Part shown: positions 1 to 9,079 of the stretch, in pieces
How positions within the stretch are numbered: position 1 is the stretch's first letter
Layout: every line of letters begins with the position of its first letter
Source: Pontibacter sp. G13
Lineage (GTDB): Bacteria; Bacteroidota; Bacteroidia; J057
Assembly (NCBI RefSeq): GCF_031851795.1
Contig: NZ_CP134696.1
Coordinates: forward strand, 1,778,501-1,842,500
Direction: 5' to 3'
DNA length: 64,000 bases
Notes under the pieces: model-generated
Seen by the model: the letters and a program-made list of their open reading frames with translations, nothing else
Database searches by the model: none
Told to the model about the DNA's origin: nothing
Program-made: the position numbers and the translations under genes

Positions 1-792
1 GGCAAATTCAGGGACTACGCCAAATGGCAGGAGAATGAGGAAAATCCATACGAAATAGTAGCCCAATGAGGCATACTGACGTGGATAGGGGAAATTCTTG
101 ATCCGCTCAGATTTCCCTTGGAGGGTGAACAGCTCCTCCAACACATTCTCCAAATTCAGGAAGGCAAAATCCCAGATCAGGCCTTGCTCCTTCAGGATTC
201 GTAGATGCCTAGATTGAAGATACAGCAAAGCTGTCGCCTTATTGCCTTTGCTCATGACATGGTGCCGCTCCTCTGGAGAAAGATAGAGGTAGAGGTCATC
301 ATCGAGGCTCGTCACTCGCTCGGGAATGTAGATGGAGCTGGACCACTCACGATTGGTGACGTGTTGGTCAAATACCTCCCATTCGCGAGATTGGCGCATG
401 GCATGTCTGAGCGCAGTCAGCCAAGCTACATGACGATAAATCAGGATTCGTTGGGCTTCTTTGACAGACTCTGGACCAAGGGGCAATTTGGCATATTCAT
501 CCGAAACCATGTCTTGAACCTTCATCCCAAAAGTTCGGGAGGTGTTGACAATTCCCCCCCAGATTTTCCGGGCTTCCCAAATTCGTCCGTAAGCGGCATT
601 GTTCTGAAAGCCAATAATGAAGGCTACAGCGGTACCAATGACCGCGAGGGGTGTCCAAGGAACTTTGAGAAATGTATACCCGAGGATTTCATACAGAATG
701 GTGACCAATAGCCCAAACAAGAGGAACATCAAGGTTTCCCAGCGCGTCCAAAGGGCCATCTCTTTGACGGAATACCGCTTTTTGGTAAGCAT
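1..792 (-). CDS. bestrophin-like (UPF0187/YneE family) membrane channel, C-terminus cut by window edge
   Basis: This frame was read directly on the minus strand from ATG at 790-792 and is open for 264 codons to the window edge, so the C-terminus is missing. Residues about 20-75 form two hydrophobic segments. They are followed by NNAAYGRIWEARKIWG, the hallmark of the bestrophin/YneE family (in other members FRNNAGYARYVEARKLWG-like). A later segment resembles the family pattern in which a Pro-rich stretch (KNFPYPRQYASLGYYFVW) precedes a hydrophobic helix. Bacterial members are pentameric inner-membrane ion channels; the ion here cannot be predicted. The gene stands alone, with 143 bp between its start and the next gene. 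I am fairly sure of the family. Confidence 0.82.
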   Translation of the reverse strand, partial: MLTKKRYSVKEMALWTRWETLMFLLFGLLVTILYEILGYTFLKVPWTPLAVIGTAVAFIIGFQNNAAYGRIWEARKIWGGIVNTSRTFGMKVQDMVSDEYAKLPLGPESVKEAQRILIYRHVAWLTALRHAMRQSREWEVFDQHVTNREWSSSIYIPERVTSLDDDLYLYLSPEERHHVMSKGNKATALLYLQSRHLRILKEQGLIWDFAFLNLENVLEELFTLQGKSERIKNFPYPRQYASLGYYFVWIFLILLPFGVVPEFA

Positions 793-935
793 TGCAAGCT
801 GATAGTTGGAGGTTCGAGGTGAGAATTCCCCAATTGCCTCCGCATTCGAAGCTTGAGCGCAATTGGGAAAAGCTCCTTAAATATAGGAAAGCCCTTGAAA
901 TACAGCGCGCTTTCTACCTTCCATGCCTGTAAGGC

Positions 936-1238
936 TCAGTCAAACTCCCCGCGGGCCCATTTCTCCTGCAAGGCTTTGTATTCCTCGATAGGCTCGCAAG
1001 TCATCCAATTGATTGCATGTTTACGGCAAGCCCGGATGTGAAATATGAGTCCAATCAGCGGATGTCCTACAATGAAGAGTAAACTCCAAGGGCCCCAGAA
1101 ATGAGCGATTACTCCCGAAATGGACAGGTAAAACAGGAATTTTCCGGGGATCTTCCATCGAGGTTGGACATATTTTCCGGCGTGCAAAAATCCGAGCATC
1201 CAGATCCCGGAGGCGATCAAGAGGTACATCCAAGGCAT
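936..1238 (-). CDS. small membrane protein of unknown function
   Basis: About 100 residues with two to three hydrophobic segments (near residues 3-20, 30-50 and 55-70) and a charged tail ending KWARGEFD. The frame stays open upstream to a TTG at 1277, but that start would overlap the preceding epimerase-like gene. The ATG at 1236-1238 (MPWMYLLIASG) lies just outside that gene and is preferred; no clear ribosome binding site decides it. It lies 13 bp downstream of the epimerase gene on the same strand and is probably cotranscribed with it. The family was not recognised. Confidence 0.6.
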   Translation of the reverse strand: MPWMYLLIASGIWMLGFLHAGKYVQPRWKIPGKFLFYLSISGVIAHFWGPWSLLFIVGHPLIGLIFHIRACRKHAINWMTCEPIEEYKALQEKWARGEFD

Positions 1239-1251
1239 ACGTAGGGCAGGT

Positions 1252-2217
1252 TTAGGAGGAAATTTTGAGGGCTTCAAGCCCCTGAGCGACCTTTACGATC
1301 GGGCGGTAACCAAGTTCCCGTTTGGCCTTGTCAATGCGAATAACGCAATTTTTGGCCATGAGGCAGGCAGCGAAATAAGTGATCGGAGGGGCTTGCTTTC
1401 GTTTGGCGAGTCGGTAGGCTATGTCGGCCATTCTGGCAGCGGGAAGCACCGCCCAACTTGGCAGGGATTTCTCGGGAGGTTCGATCCCTTGGGTATGGAG
1501 GAGTTCCGTAAGGAAATACTTTTGATCCACCAATTCTCCATCTGTTATGAAGTAAATCTCTCCGGGAGTGCCTTTTTGAAGCATCAGCTTGAGGCCATGG
1601 ACGAGGTTGTCCACATGGGTCGGACTGTTCAGCGCCTTGCCCTTGTCCACCCACACGAAGGTTCCCGCTTTGACAGCATCCACCAATGCGGGAAGGATGG
1701 TCTTGTCTCCGGGTCCCCAGACAAATCGCGGTCTTAGCACCATCGTCTCGAATACGCCCGGAATATTGGACTGAACCACCAGTTTTTCCGCCTCGCGTTT
1801 GGTCTCGGAATAGAAGAAAGGGGTCCGTTTGGGATAGGGAGTTCGTTCGTCGATTCCCATCAGATGACCGCCATTCATCAAGACTGCCTCTGTACTGATA
1901 TGGATAAATTTCCGGACACCAGCCACTTGGGCGGTTTTGAGCAATTGGCGGGTCCCCTCGACATTCGTTTGCCAGAATTGCTTGTGCGTTCCCCAGTCAT
2001 CGACCATCGCAGCGGCATGAATCACACAGTCCGCAGGGGCAAGGTCTGTAGGCCTTACCTGTCCAAGCGCACATCTCACGGGCGTAAATCCCATTCGTTC
2101 AATCCGGGCAGCGGAAAGCTGAGATCGCGCCATGGCATGAATCTCGTGTTCCTTTCCCAGCGAACGGGCAATTGCGCCGCCAATGAATCCCGAAGCCCCG
2201 GTGATAAACATTCGCAT
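1252..2217 (-). CDS. NAD(P)-dependent epimerase/dehydratase family protein (extended SDR)
   Basis: This 321-residue protein opens with MRMFITGASGFIGGAIA, the Rossmann TGxxGxxG nucleotide-binding motif of extended short-chain dehydrogenases. YSETKREAEK near residue 137 supplies the Tyr-x-x-x-Lys catalytic pair, and HISTEAV before it the catalytic Ser/Thr region. Length and motif spacing fit the 3-beta-hydroxysteroid dehydrogenase/NAD-dependent epimerase group, whose members oxidise or epimerise sugar-nucleotide, sterol or terpenoid-like substrates. The substrate cannot be deduced. It is followed closely by the small membrane-protein gene on the same strand. Confidence 0.82.
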   Translation of the reverse strand: MRMFITGASGFIGGAIARSLGKEHEIHAMARSQLSAARIERMGFTPVRCALGQVRPTDLAPADCVIHAAAMVDDWGTHKQFWQTNVEGTRQLLKTAQVAGVRKFIHISTEAVLMNGGHLMGIDERTPYPKRTPFFYSETKREAEKLVVQSNIPGVFETMVLRPRFVWGPGDKTILPALVDAVKAGTFVWVDKGKALNSPTHVDNLVHGLKLMLQKGTPGEIYFITDGELVDQKYFLTELLHTQGIEPPEKSLPSWAVLPAARMADIAYRLAKRKQAPPITYFAACLMAKNCVIRIDKAKRELGYRPIVKVAQGLEALKISS

Positions 2218-2236
2218 AGGTCGTGATTGGAGATAG

Positions 2237-2267
2237 GATCTGGCCTACGTGATCCGCAGGCCAGATC
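2237..2267 (-). terminator. hairpin after the metallochaperone gene, no U tract
   Basis: The arms gatctggcct (2237-2246) and aggccagatc (2258-2267) form a perfect 10-bp stem with an 11-nt loop. It lies between the metallochaperone stop and the next gene on the same strand. There is no run of T on either side, so it may be a weak terminator, an mRNA stabiliser or a protein site. Confidence 0.35.
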
Positions 2268-2273
2268 TTGAGA

Positions 2274-2507
2274 TTAGGATTTCATCCAACCCAACAAGCC
2301 CCGTTTTTTGGGGGAAATGTTGAATCCTGCCCCTTGTACCAACTCCATGACAGAATCAGCAGTCAAAGCTCCCTCAACAGTCAATATCTTGTCAGGATGG
2401 GCAGTATCCACCTCCCATTGCTCGATTTCCTGCACCTGATCCAGTACAGGCTTCACTTTGGCGATACAACCGCCGCAGTTGATATTGGTTTTGAAAGTAT
2501 GTTTCAT
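2274..2507 (-). CDS. heavy-metal-associated (HMA) domain protein, probable copper chaperone
   Basis: This 77-residue protein is one HMA domain. The metal-binding loop reads NCGGCIAKV, with Cys-Gly-Gly-Cys near residues 11-14, in the usual beta-alpha-beta-beta-alpha-beta length. Such proteins bind Cu(I) in the cytoplasm and pass it to P-type ATPases. The canonical motif is MxCxxC; here the first position is Asn rather than Met, as in many Bacteroidota copies. It lies 75 bp downstream of the copper ATPase gene on the same strand, so the two probably form an export unit. Confidence 0.85.
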   Translation of the reverse strand: MKHTFKTNINCGGCIAKVKPVLDQVQEIEQWEVDTAHPDKILTVEGALTADSVMELVQGAGFNISPKKRGLLGWMKS

Positions 2508-2582
2508 TGTTCAAAAGATGTTTGAACATCAAGTTACGGAATCCTCGCAAGATGGATGACGTCCCTCAAGACTTTTGTCCAC

Positions 2583-4706
2583 TTACTTCAACCGTTTGAC
2601 TCGAAGTCGCAGAGAATTCCCAATCACCACGACATCGGAAAGCGCCATCGTAGCAGCCGCCAAAGCAGGGATGAGATATCCCAGTGCTGCAAACGGAATC
2701 GCCACGGTGTTGTAGAAAAACGCCCAGAAAAGATTCTGACGAATGGTCACAACAGTATGGTGGCTGATTTTGTGCAGCTCCTCGAGTCGCTCCAGATCTT
2801 CATTCAACAGCACCACCTCGGAAGCCTGAATGGCTACCTGTGTAGCTTTTCCCAGGGATATCCCGACTTGAGCCCGAGCCAGGGAAGGGGCGTCATTGAT
2901 GCCGTCTCCCACCATCACGGTGTTTTGATCTTGGGACCAAGCTGTGATCCGCTCCAATTTCTCATGCGGCAGTTGCTCGGCAAAGACCGAGTCAATCCCA
3001 AGGGAATCCGCGACCCGTTCACAAGAGGCCCGTCGATCACCACTAAGCATGACAGGGGTAATGCCTTTGCTTTTGAGGTAGTAGATCAAATTCGCAGCGC
3101 CCGGCCTAATTTGATCCTGCAGATCCAAGCTGGCCCACAATTGTCCATCTTTGAGTAGGTATAGACTGTGGCTCAAATCCTCAGTCAACCCCTCGGCAAT
3201 CCGGAAACTCCCAAGTTGGTATTGGCTGCCATCAGGTCCAACTGCATGCATACCCACTCCTTTCATCTCCTTGACCTCACGCATCTGGGCGGCATCCACC
3301 ATCGGCCAAGCTTGTGCCAATGACTGAGCAATCGGATGGGTGGAATACAACTCGATTCCCTTGATTACAGCTTGGACGGCCATTTCCTCGCCCGAAGGTG
3401 CCTGCAATTCTGCCACTTCAAAAGCGCCCGTCGTCAGGGTACCCGTTTTGTCGAAAACCCAAGTCTGCGATTTGTCCAGTTTCTCCAATGTGCGCCCTCC
3501 TTTTATCAAGAGGCCCAATTTGCTTGCACGACCAATTCCGACAATGACAGCAGTCGGTGTCGCCAATCCCATCGCACAAGGACAGGCAATAACCAGCACT
3601 GCAATACTTTGCAACATGGCAGCTCGCAACCCCAAGTCAAAGCCCCAATAGGCCAAGATGAAGGTCAAGGCAGAAATTGACAAAACCACGGGAACGAAAA
3701 CTGCACTAATCCTATCCGCCAATTGCTGGATATCGGGTTTGTCGGCCTGTGCTTGCCTGACCATCCGGATGATTTGGGAGAGCACGGTTTCCTTGCCGAT
3801 GGCCTTTGCTTCGATTCGAAGGTTTCCGGAAACGAGGATGGTACCTGCGACCACAGAATCCCCCATAGACCGATCCACAGGAAGGCTTTCGCCCGAGATC
3901 ATGGATTCATCCAATGTGGCTTCTCCTCCCGCAATGATGCCATCCACCGGAATCTGATCTCCGGTGTTGATTTGGAGTAAGTCGCCTACTTTCACGCGTT
4001 GCGCGGGGATGGTTTCGAGCGTTTCCCTCCCTGATTCATCCATCGTAATTCTCCTGGCAGATTTGGGCTGGAGATGTACCAGATCCTTAACTGCACTCGT
4101 GGTCTTCTTGACGGCGCGATGCTCCAGGACATTTCCCAACAAAACCAGCGAAATGATACTCGCAGCGGTCTCATAGAACATGTAATCGGGGCCTAGTCCC
4201 ATGACCGTACCGTACAAGCTATATCCATAGGCAGACAACGCACCGATGGTAATCAGCACATCCATATTGGCTACGCCCGACCTCAGAGAAGCGAGACCAG
4301 AACGGCCAAAGTGGTACATCCCCATGAGAAAGACAGGGGTGGACAATGCCAATTGGACATTCGGGTTGTGAAGCCAATGCCAAGACACGAACATGTGCAG
4401 AATCAGCGGGATGGTGAAGATGATGGAAAGGCCAAACAGCCATTCAATCTTGCTGAATCCTCCTGCTTCGTTGGGATCGTGGACTACCTGAAACCCCAAT
4501 TGGGAAATTCCCTTCTCTAGATCTTTGAGGGATTTTTCGGCTCTATTGTCAAAGCTGACGATTCCGCTACTGAAATCCACGGATACGGATTCCATCCCCG
4601 CCTGCTGTAAATATCGCTCCACGCCCAAGGCACAGTTCGTACAAGTCATCCCCTGCACGTTCATCTCCACATGTTGTGTGGGGGTCAATGTATGAGTTGT
4701 ATCCAT
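2583..4706 (-). CDS. copA: Cu(I)-translocating P-type ATPase
   Basis: This 707-residue P1B-type ATPase exports copper across the inner membrane. One HMA domain lies at the N-terminus (GMTCTNC, Cys22 and Cys25). The membrane metal site is ACPCAMGLATPTA (Cys375-Pro-Cys377), which indicates Cu(I)/Ag(I) rather than zinc. The phosphorylation site is DKTGTLTTG (Asp419), followed by the class-specific HP motif in THPIAQSLA and the hinge GDGINDAP near the C-terminus. Length and order match CopA with a single metal-binding domain. Several copper ATPases carry more than one HMA domain; here the separate small HMA gene downstream may supply extra copper delivery. It is divergent from the DUF1573 gene across 261 bp; no CopY/CueR-type site was identified. 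Confidence 0.93.
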   Translation of the reverse strand: MDTTHTLTPTQHVEMNVQGMTCTNCALGVERYLQQAGMESVSVDFSSGIVSFDNRAEKSLKDLEKGISQLGFQVVHDPNEAGGFSKIEWLFGLSIIFTIPLILHMFVSWHWLHNPNVQLALSTPVFLMGMYHFGRSGLASLRSGVANMDVLITIGALSAYGYSLYGTVMGLGPDYMFYETAASIISLVLLGNVLEHRAVKKTTSAVKDLVHLQPKSARRITMDESGRETLETIPAQRVKVGDLLQINTGDQIPVDGIIAGGEATLDESMISGESLPVDRSMGDSVVAGTILVSGNLRIEAKAIGKETVLSQIIRMVRQAQADKPDIQQLADRISAVFVPVVLSISALTFILAYWGFDLGLRAAMLQSIAVLVIACPCAMGLATPTAVIVGIGRASKLGLLIKGGRTLEKLDKSQTWVFDKTGTLTTGAFEVAELQAPSGEEMAVQAVIKGIELYSTHPIAQSLAQAWPMVDAAQMREVKEMKGVGMHAVGPDGSQYQLGSFRIAEGLTEDLSHSLYLLKDGQLWASLDLQDQIRPGAANLIYYLKSKGITPVMLSGDRRASCERVADSLGIDSVFAEQLPHEKLERITAWSQDQNTVMVGDGINDAPSLARAQVGISLGKATQVAIQASEVVLLNEDLERLEELHKISHHTVVTIRQNLFWAFFYNTVAIPFAALGYLIPALAAATMALSDVVVIGNSLRLRVKRLK

Positions 4707-4875
4707 CAGGTATCAAAGTTTGGTCGGGGACTTGCCTTTTTTCCTAAAACCCAACAACAACGCGTCATTCCACGGCAAGCCCCTTCAAACAAATATACGG
4801 AGTCAGGTTACAGCGCAAAACCCTTTTGATCAATCTCAGGCATGCCTTTTCCCCCTTCCGCCAGTCAATTTTCTT

Positions 4876-4883
4876 TACCTTTG
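4876..4883 (+). promoter_or_regulatory. Bacteroidota -7 box (TACCTTTG) before the DUF1573 gene
   Basis: TACCTTTG matches the Bacteroidota -7 consensus TAnnTTTG exactly and is identical to the boxes before both tRNA-Asp genes. It lies 84 bp before the ATG of the DUF1573 gene. No TTG at the expected upstream distance was found, so support is partial. Confidence 0.42.
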
Positions 4884-4967
4884 AAGTGTGCTGTTTTTTT
4901 ACCTAATATTTTAGTTGTTTCTGAACGGGTAATTTCCCTTTTTAGCGACTGACAAATTCAACGATTT

Positions 4968-5708
4968 ATGAAACAATTGACTGTATACTTGACCGCCTTT
5001 CTGATGGTAGGCGTAGTGGCGGTTTCTTCCGTCTCTGCTCAGACCGAATCCGACATCAATGTCAGCAAGGAATTGAAGAAAGTGTTGAAAGAGCTTCCTG
5101 CCGATGCGCAAATGGAAGTATTGGAATATGCGAAACGCAAGCAGAAAGCGTTGGCTCGCCTAGAAGAGCGCAAAGCCCAACAACGCGCCAAATTGGATGC
5201 TGCTGTAGCTGAACAGCAAGCGCGTACCCAGCAGTCTGTGACCACTGCACAGCCCAAACAAGGTCAGCAGCTGAATCTCAATCAGGACAGAACCAGCAAT
5301 GTGACCATCCCTAATCCTGCCAACGCTCAGACTCCTGCGCGTCCGCCATACCTGGAAGAGGCAGAGAGCATGACCGCTACCACCGTTGAGTGGGGAGAGA
5401 CCATGCACAAGTTTGGAAAGGTTGTGACTGGCACCAAAGTGAACCACACTTTCAAATTCAAAAATACTGGTGACCAACCGCTGAAGCTCACCCGTGTGAA
5501 GGCTTCCTGCGGATGTACCACCCCAAAATGGACCAAAGAAGAAATCGCTCCCGGCGAAGAAGGAATCATCGAGGTGACCTTCAACACTTCCGGTAAGTCT
5601 GGTCCTCAGCGCAAAACCGTTACCGTAACTGGAAACTTCGAGCCCATCAACATGGTGCTTCGTATCCAAGGAGAAGTAACGCCTAAAGCTCCTGCTTCTA
5701 CCAACTAG
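4968..5708 (+). CDS. secreted DUF1573 domain protein
   Basis: This 246-residue protein starts with a clear signal peptide (MKQLTVYLTAFLMVGVVAV, cleavage near AQT). Residues 28-75 are strongly charged and helical (KELKKVLKELP, then Arg/Lys/Glu/Gln-rich), a probable coiled coil. A Gln/Pro-rich linker follows. The C-terminal 110 residues are a DUF1573 domain, with its signature ASCGCTTPKW and an Ig-like pattern (VNHTFKFKNTGDQPLKL). DUF1573 proteins are common in Bacteroidota and usually periplasmic or outer-membrane-associated; their role is unknown. A strong terminator follows directly. Confidence 0.85.
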   Translation: MKQLTVYLTAFLMVGVVAVSSVSAQTESDINVSKELKKVLKELPADAQMEVLEYAKRKQKALARLEERKAQQRAKLDAAVAEQQARTQQSVTTAQPKQGQQLNLNQDRTSNVTIPNPANAQTPARPPYLEEAESMTATTVEWGETMHKFGKVVTGTKVNHTFKFKNTGDQPLKLTRVKASCGCTTPKWTKEEIAPGEEGIIEVTFNTSGKSGPQRKTVTVTGNFEPINMVLRIQGEVTPKAPASTN

Positions 5709-5734
5709 TCTTGGTTGAAGCTAGCTTCAAAAAA

Positions 5735-5770
5735 CTCAGGCTGCCTGAAACAGGCAGCCTGAGTTTTTTT
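5735..5770. terminator. strong bidirectional intrinsic terminator
   Basis: A perfect 13-bp stem (ctcaggctgcctg with caggcagcctgag) around a three-base loop is followed by seven T on the plus strand and preceded by six A. It can therefore end both the DUF1573 gene and the converging beta-helix gene. Confidence 0.93.
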
Positions 5771-5799
5771 AGAGGCTATCGAAGGAAATTGATATGGTA

Positions 5800-7968
5800 T
5801 CAGGGGATCTGCACCAATTCCGTCATGATCTGGCCACCGGATTCCACACGGACAATATACAATCCCGACGCCAAAGGCTGCCTGATGGCAATTTCCTGGT
5901 ACTCTGCGCCAAAACGATCGAAGCTCCCCGCCAGCAATTCCTGTTGCTGGAGATTCCACAACGTCCATTTGGCAGATTGCTGACCGATCATCCCCCAGAT
6001 TCGGATGCGCTTTTGGCCCGCCAGATACGCTACTCGCATGTCGAAAGCAGGTCCATCCACTGAGCGAACCGTCGTATGTGCAACGCCCATTTCATCAGTC
6101 CAACTCAGTCTCACCTCACCGCTCAGTGGAGCGCCTGAAGGAAAAACACCTTCCCGATCAACTCCTCCAACCGAAGTAGGCAATTCACCCAATGGGAGAA
6201 ATGTCTCCTCCTCAGAAGCCCGAAACTCCACGTTCACAGGGGCGGAAGAAAGGCTGTGGGGGAACTTGGCTTTAATTTCGAGGGATTCCTGATTCCATGA
6301 AACCGACACATCGGAAGGCTGCTGGTGATGCGGTCTCGGCGCCAGCGAGGCGCCAATGTCCCCTCCTTGAAATGGATGGGTCTTGAGGAAAAAGTCATAA
6401 GGTCCCAATTCCCATTCGAAGCGCTTCGCCACGGGAAATGCAGCTCCCTTGAGGGGGGATTCAATGCTGAGTTGGTAGGCATCGAGTTCGTGAAGCTTGT
6501 CGGGATTTCCGACTGTCCCGCCGTTTCCTACGGAATTGAACCTTGGATTCACCACCATCCCGTAAGGTTTGTTTCGATGGATTTCCTGCGCTTTCTGCTT
6601 GCGCCACTGCGAAAGTTGGGCATAGACCGAAGCTCCGTGAATGATCTGGAGATCACCGTTTTGGGTAAAATAGTCATTGGACAAAAACCACACTCCGGCA
6701 TTCTCTGGGCCGATATCCACGGTAGGCAAATTGCCTTTCACCCAAAAGACATTGTTGACGACCCGAATATTCTGCATGCCGCTTTTGAGCAGCTTGAAGG
6801 CCGTAGGTGTTCCCTGATTGGCAGGGCTCATGTACACCGTGTTATGATAGATCGCTACATCGGAAAGCGTCCCACGGCCCTTCCAGAGGTGAATTCCTCC
6901 ATAGCCATTGGCACGTCCATCATTTTCACTGATATTGAAGCGCAGGGCGGCATTTCTCAACGGCCGAGCGCCATCGTACTCTGCGATCAAATAGCCTGCT
7001 CCGTCATTGTCATGGGAGTAGCAATACTGAATGACACAATCGCGGCATCCACCATCCAGGTCAAATCCGCCTCCGTCTTTGCCTGATCCAGTCTGGTTGT
7101 GATGAGATTCGCAGGATTGAATGACACCTTCCCGAGTATCCCAGAGCCAGATTCCCACGGGACCCCCACCCTGAAATCGATTGTCTCGGCCATTTTGATA
7201 GGCAATGGAACGTTCAATAATCGCCCCATCCGTATTTCCGATAACGATCCCACTTCCAGTGTGTGCTTGGGTTTTGCCTAATTGGCCATAGTTTCGGTAA
7301 GATTCGCAGTGTCCGATATATGCCTGCCGAAATGCGTACTTGGTCCCAGACCGGACCTTTCCACGTAGCTCGATCCCATGATCGCCGTTGTCGTGCGAAA
7401 CACAGCCTGTAATCCGGATATCTTCGAAAGCGGCCTCGGCTTCATCCTCCTTGGCATAGACCGTGATGCCTCCACGATTGAATCCGGAAGCTTCTACGCC
7501 TTCGATCCGAATATGCGCCAGATACGTCTGAGACACACTTTCGCGATAAAACAGGATGCCATGTCGATCATTGTCCGAGCGGCCGTCTCCCACGATGATC
7601 AAGTCCCGGATCTCAAATCCTGCGCCATTGAGGACTTCGATCCCCGAAAGCTTCCCCGCCTCAATCTTGGCCTTTCCCTTGCCATAGCTTCCGATGATGA
7701 TGGGATTGGAACGGGTGCCAATCCTTGGCGGTGCGAAAACGAGATTGCCCCGAAAGGTAGCGCCTCCTTCGAGCAGGATTTCATCCCCCGGCTCGATCAT
7801 TTGCGATTGAACCCGAGCGAGGGTCTTCCAGGCAAGGTCGCGGCTCGTACCCGGACGGTCATCGTTGCCCGATGGACTGACGTAATAGGTCGTACCCATA
7901 GCGAGTGAACAAATGCCCATCCAGAGACCTACGAGGACTCCTTTCTGGAGCAGATTTACAGCGTGCAT
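5800..7968 (-). CDS. secreted right-handed parallel beta-helix protein with type IX secretion C-terminal domain
   Basis: About 722 residues from the ATG at 7966-7968, chosen because it begins a signal peptide (MHAVNLLQKGVLVGLWMG); the frame extends 22 codons further upstream with no signal-like sequence. Directly after the signal comes TTYYVSPSGNDDRPGTS, the usual start of the DUF1565/pectin-lyase-fold family. Then come many short Asn/Gly-rich coils (HDNGDHGIELRG, YGGIHLWKGRG) typical of right-handed parallel beta helices. The final 80 residues (ending SGLYIVRVESGGQIMTELVQIP-like) match a type A sorting domain of the type IX system, so the protein should reach the cell surface. Such proteins bind or cleave polysaccharides; no catalytic residues could be assigned. 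Confidence 0.85.
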   Translation of the reverse strand: MHAVNLLQKGVLVGLWMGICSLAMGTTYYVSPSGNDDRPGTSRDLAWKTLARVQSQMIEPGDEILLEGGATFRGNLVFAPPRIGTRSNPIIIGSYGKGKAKIEAGKLSGIEVLNGAGFEIRDLIIVGDGRSDNDRHGILFYRESVSQTYLAHIRIEGVEASGFNRGGITVYAKEDEAEAAFEDIRITGCVSHDNGDHGIELRGKVRSGTKYAFRQAYIGHCESYRNYGQLGKTQAHTGSGIVIGNTDGAIIERSIAYQNGRDNRFQGGGPVGIWLWDTREGVIQSCESHHNQTGSGKDGGGFDLDGGCRDCVIQYCYSHDNDGAGYLIAEYDGARPLRNAALRFNISENDGRANGYGGIHLWKGRGTLSDVAIYHNTVYMSPANQGTPTAFKLLKSGMQNIRVVNNVFWVKGNLPTVDIGPENAGVWFLSNDYFTQNGDLQIIHGASVYAQLSQWRKQKAQEIHRNKPYGMVVNPRFNSVGNGGTVGNPDKLHELDAYQLSIESPLKGAAFPVAKRFEWELGPYDFFLKTHPFQGGDIGASLAPRPHHQQPSDVSVSWNQESLEIKAKFPHSLSSAPVNVEFRASEEETFLPLGELPTSVGGVDREGVFPSGAPLSGEVRLSWTDEMGVAHTTVRSVDGPAFDMRVAYLAGQKRIRIWGMIGQQSAKWTLWNLQQQELLAGSFDRFGAEYQEIAIRQPLASGLYIVRVESGGQIMTELVQIP

Positions 7969-8048
7969 GTTGCGTGAGATTTGGAACAATATTCCCCAAA
8001 GTCCATCTTCGGGATAATTGTTCTCAAGCATCATTCCAAACTATCCAA

Positions 8049-8885
8049 TCAGGAAGAAACCCCAGAGGCCGTCGTCTCTTGCTGGGATAAATTCCCATTT
8101 TCTCCTGTCACACGGAGCAGCCAATTGAAAAGATTGGGGAAGAAACGATTCACATAGGCAAATAACGCCATCATGGGAGGCTTGACAACGGTCTTGCGAC
8201 GACTCTTGGACATCTTGACCAACACTTTGCCACAGTCTTCCTCGGACATGGTCTTCACCAGGGCACTTACAATCTTGGGGATGCGTTGCTCACTGATGGG
8301 ATTATTGGCAAAATAAGGAGAGCTCACCTTCCCGAAAATGGCGATGGAAATATCGACCGGCATGCCGTAGGTATCCGCTTGAAGCGCTTTGGCAAGCCCC
8401 AACATGGCCCATCTCGCTGGAATGTAGCCAGTAGCTCCCGGAAAGTTGAAGTAGCAGGCGGCAGAATTCACGATGATCATCTGTCCCGATCCACGCTTAC
8501 GCATCGCCTCAAAAAAAGCATGGCAGGTGTGGGCAGTCGCCAGATATGGGGATGCCATCGTGTCCCGGTAGTGTTGAGGATTTGCTTCCGAAAGGGACAG
8601 CCACTCCCCTGCCCCAGCACTGTTGATGATCAAATCGGGGACCCCTACTTCGGCCATGATCTGTTTGGCAGCAGCGTGGGCCTCATCCGGATCAGTCAAA
8701 TCTGTGGAATAGGTATGTACCTTGGCTCCGGTCTGGCGGATTTCGTCAGCGGCATCGGCAAGCTTTTGGGGGTTTCGAGCCTGAATGATGATCTCGGCAC
8801 CTAGACGGCCAAATTCAATCGCGGCGGCTTTTCCGATCCCGCTGGAGCCTCCTGTAATCAGGATCAATGAAGGAGTAGTAGACAT
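8049..8885 (-). CDS. short-chain dehydrogenase, KDSR-like, with Arg in place of catalytic Lys
   Basis: About 278 residues from ATG 8883-8885 (MSTTPSLILITGG); an in-frame extension upstream lacks family similarity. ITGGSSGIGKAAA is the cofactor-binding loop and IIVNSAACYF holds the catalytic Ser. The Tyr motif reads GYIPARWAM, that is Tyr-x-x-x-Arg where the family has Tyr-x-x-x-Lys; the codon is AGA. The C-terminus has a hydrophobic stretch (FAYVNRFFPNLFNWLL), and the overall layout recalls 3-ketodihydrosphingosine reductase, which would fit sphingolipid synthesis in Bacteroidota. The substitution makes ordinary reductase activity uncertain. No sphingolipid gene lies nearby. Confidence 0.8.
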   Translation of the reverse strand: MSTTPSLILITGGSSGIGKAAAIEFGRLGAEIIIQARNPQKLADAADEIRQTGAKVHTYSTDLTDPDEAHAAAKQIMAEVGVPDLIINSAGAGEWLSLSEANPQHYRDTMASPYLATAHTCHAFFEAMRKRGSGQMIIVNSAACYFNFPGATGYIPARWAMLGLAKALQADTYGMPVDISIAIFGKVSSPYFANNPISEQRIPKIVSALVKTMSEEDCGKVLVKMSKSRRKTVVKPPMMALFAYVNRFFPNLFNWLLRVTGENGNLSQQETTASGVSS

Positions 8886-9014
8886 GGAGATTCGATTTTC
8901 AGTCAGATTGAATCCCCAATATCGGTAATTTCCAGAGCATGCAAAAACCAACACCATTGCAACTGATCATGAGCTGGTTAACGGCACCCCCGTAACCAAT
9001 CGGATGCTCCCCAA

Positions 9015-9051
9015 TAAAAAAACTGCCTCCACACATTCATGCATGGAGGCA
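9015..9051 (-). terminator. intrinsic terminator of the LolA-like gene
   Basis: On the minus strand a stem of tgcctcc/ggaggca (arms at 9024-9030 and 9045-9051, 14-nt loop) is followed by a run of T (9016-9022 read as A on plus). It lies 28 bp beyond the stop of the gene it serves. Confidence 0.8.
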
Positions 9052-9079
9052 ATTGATCTATGTCCAAATGGGACAAATC

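Noticed and set aside
2556..3158. 200-codon ORF antisense to copA
   Set aside because: The minus-strand CopA motifs are unmistakable; the antisense frame has no domain.
6325..7086. 253-codon ORF antisense to the beta-helix gene
   Set aside because: Antisense to a protein with a clear signal peptide and sorting domain.
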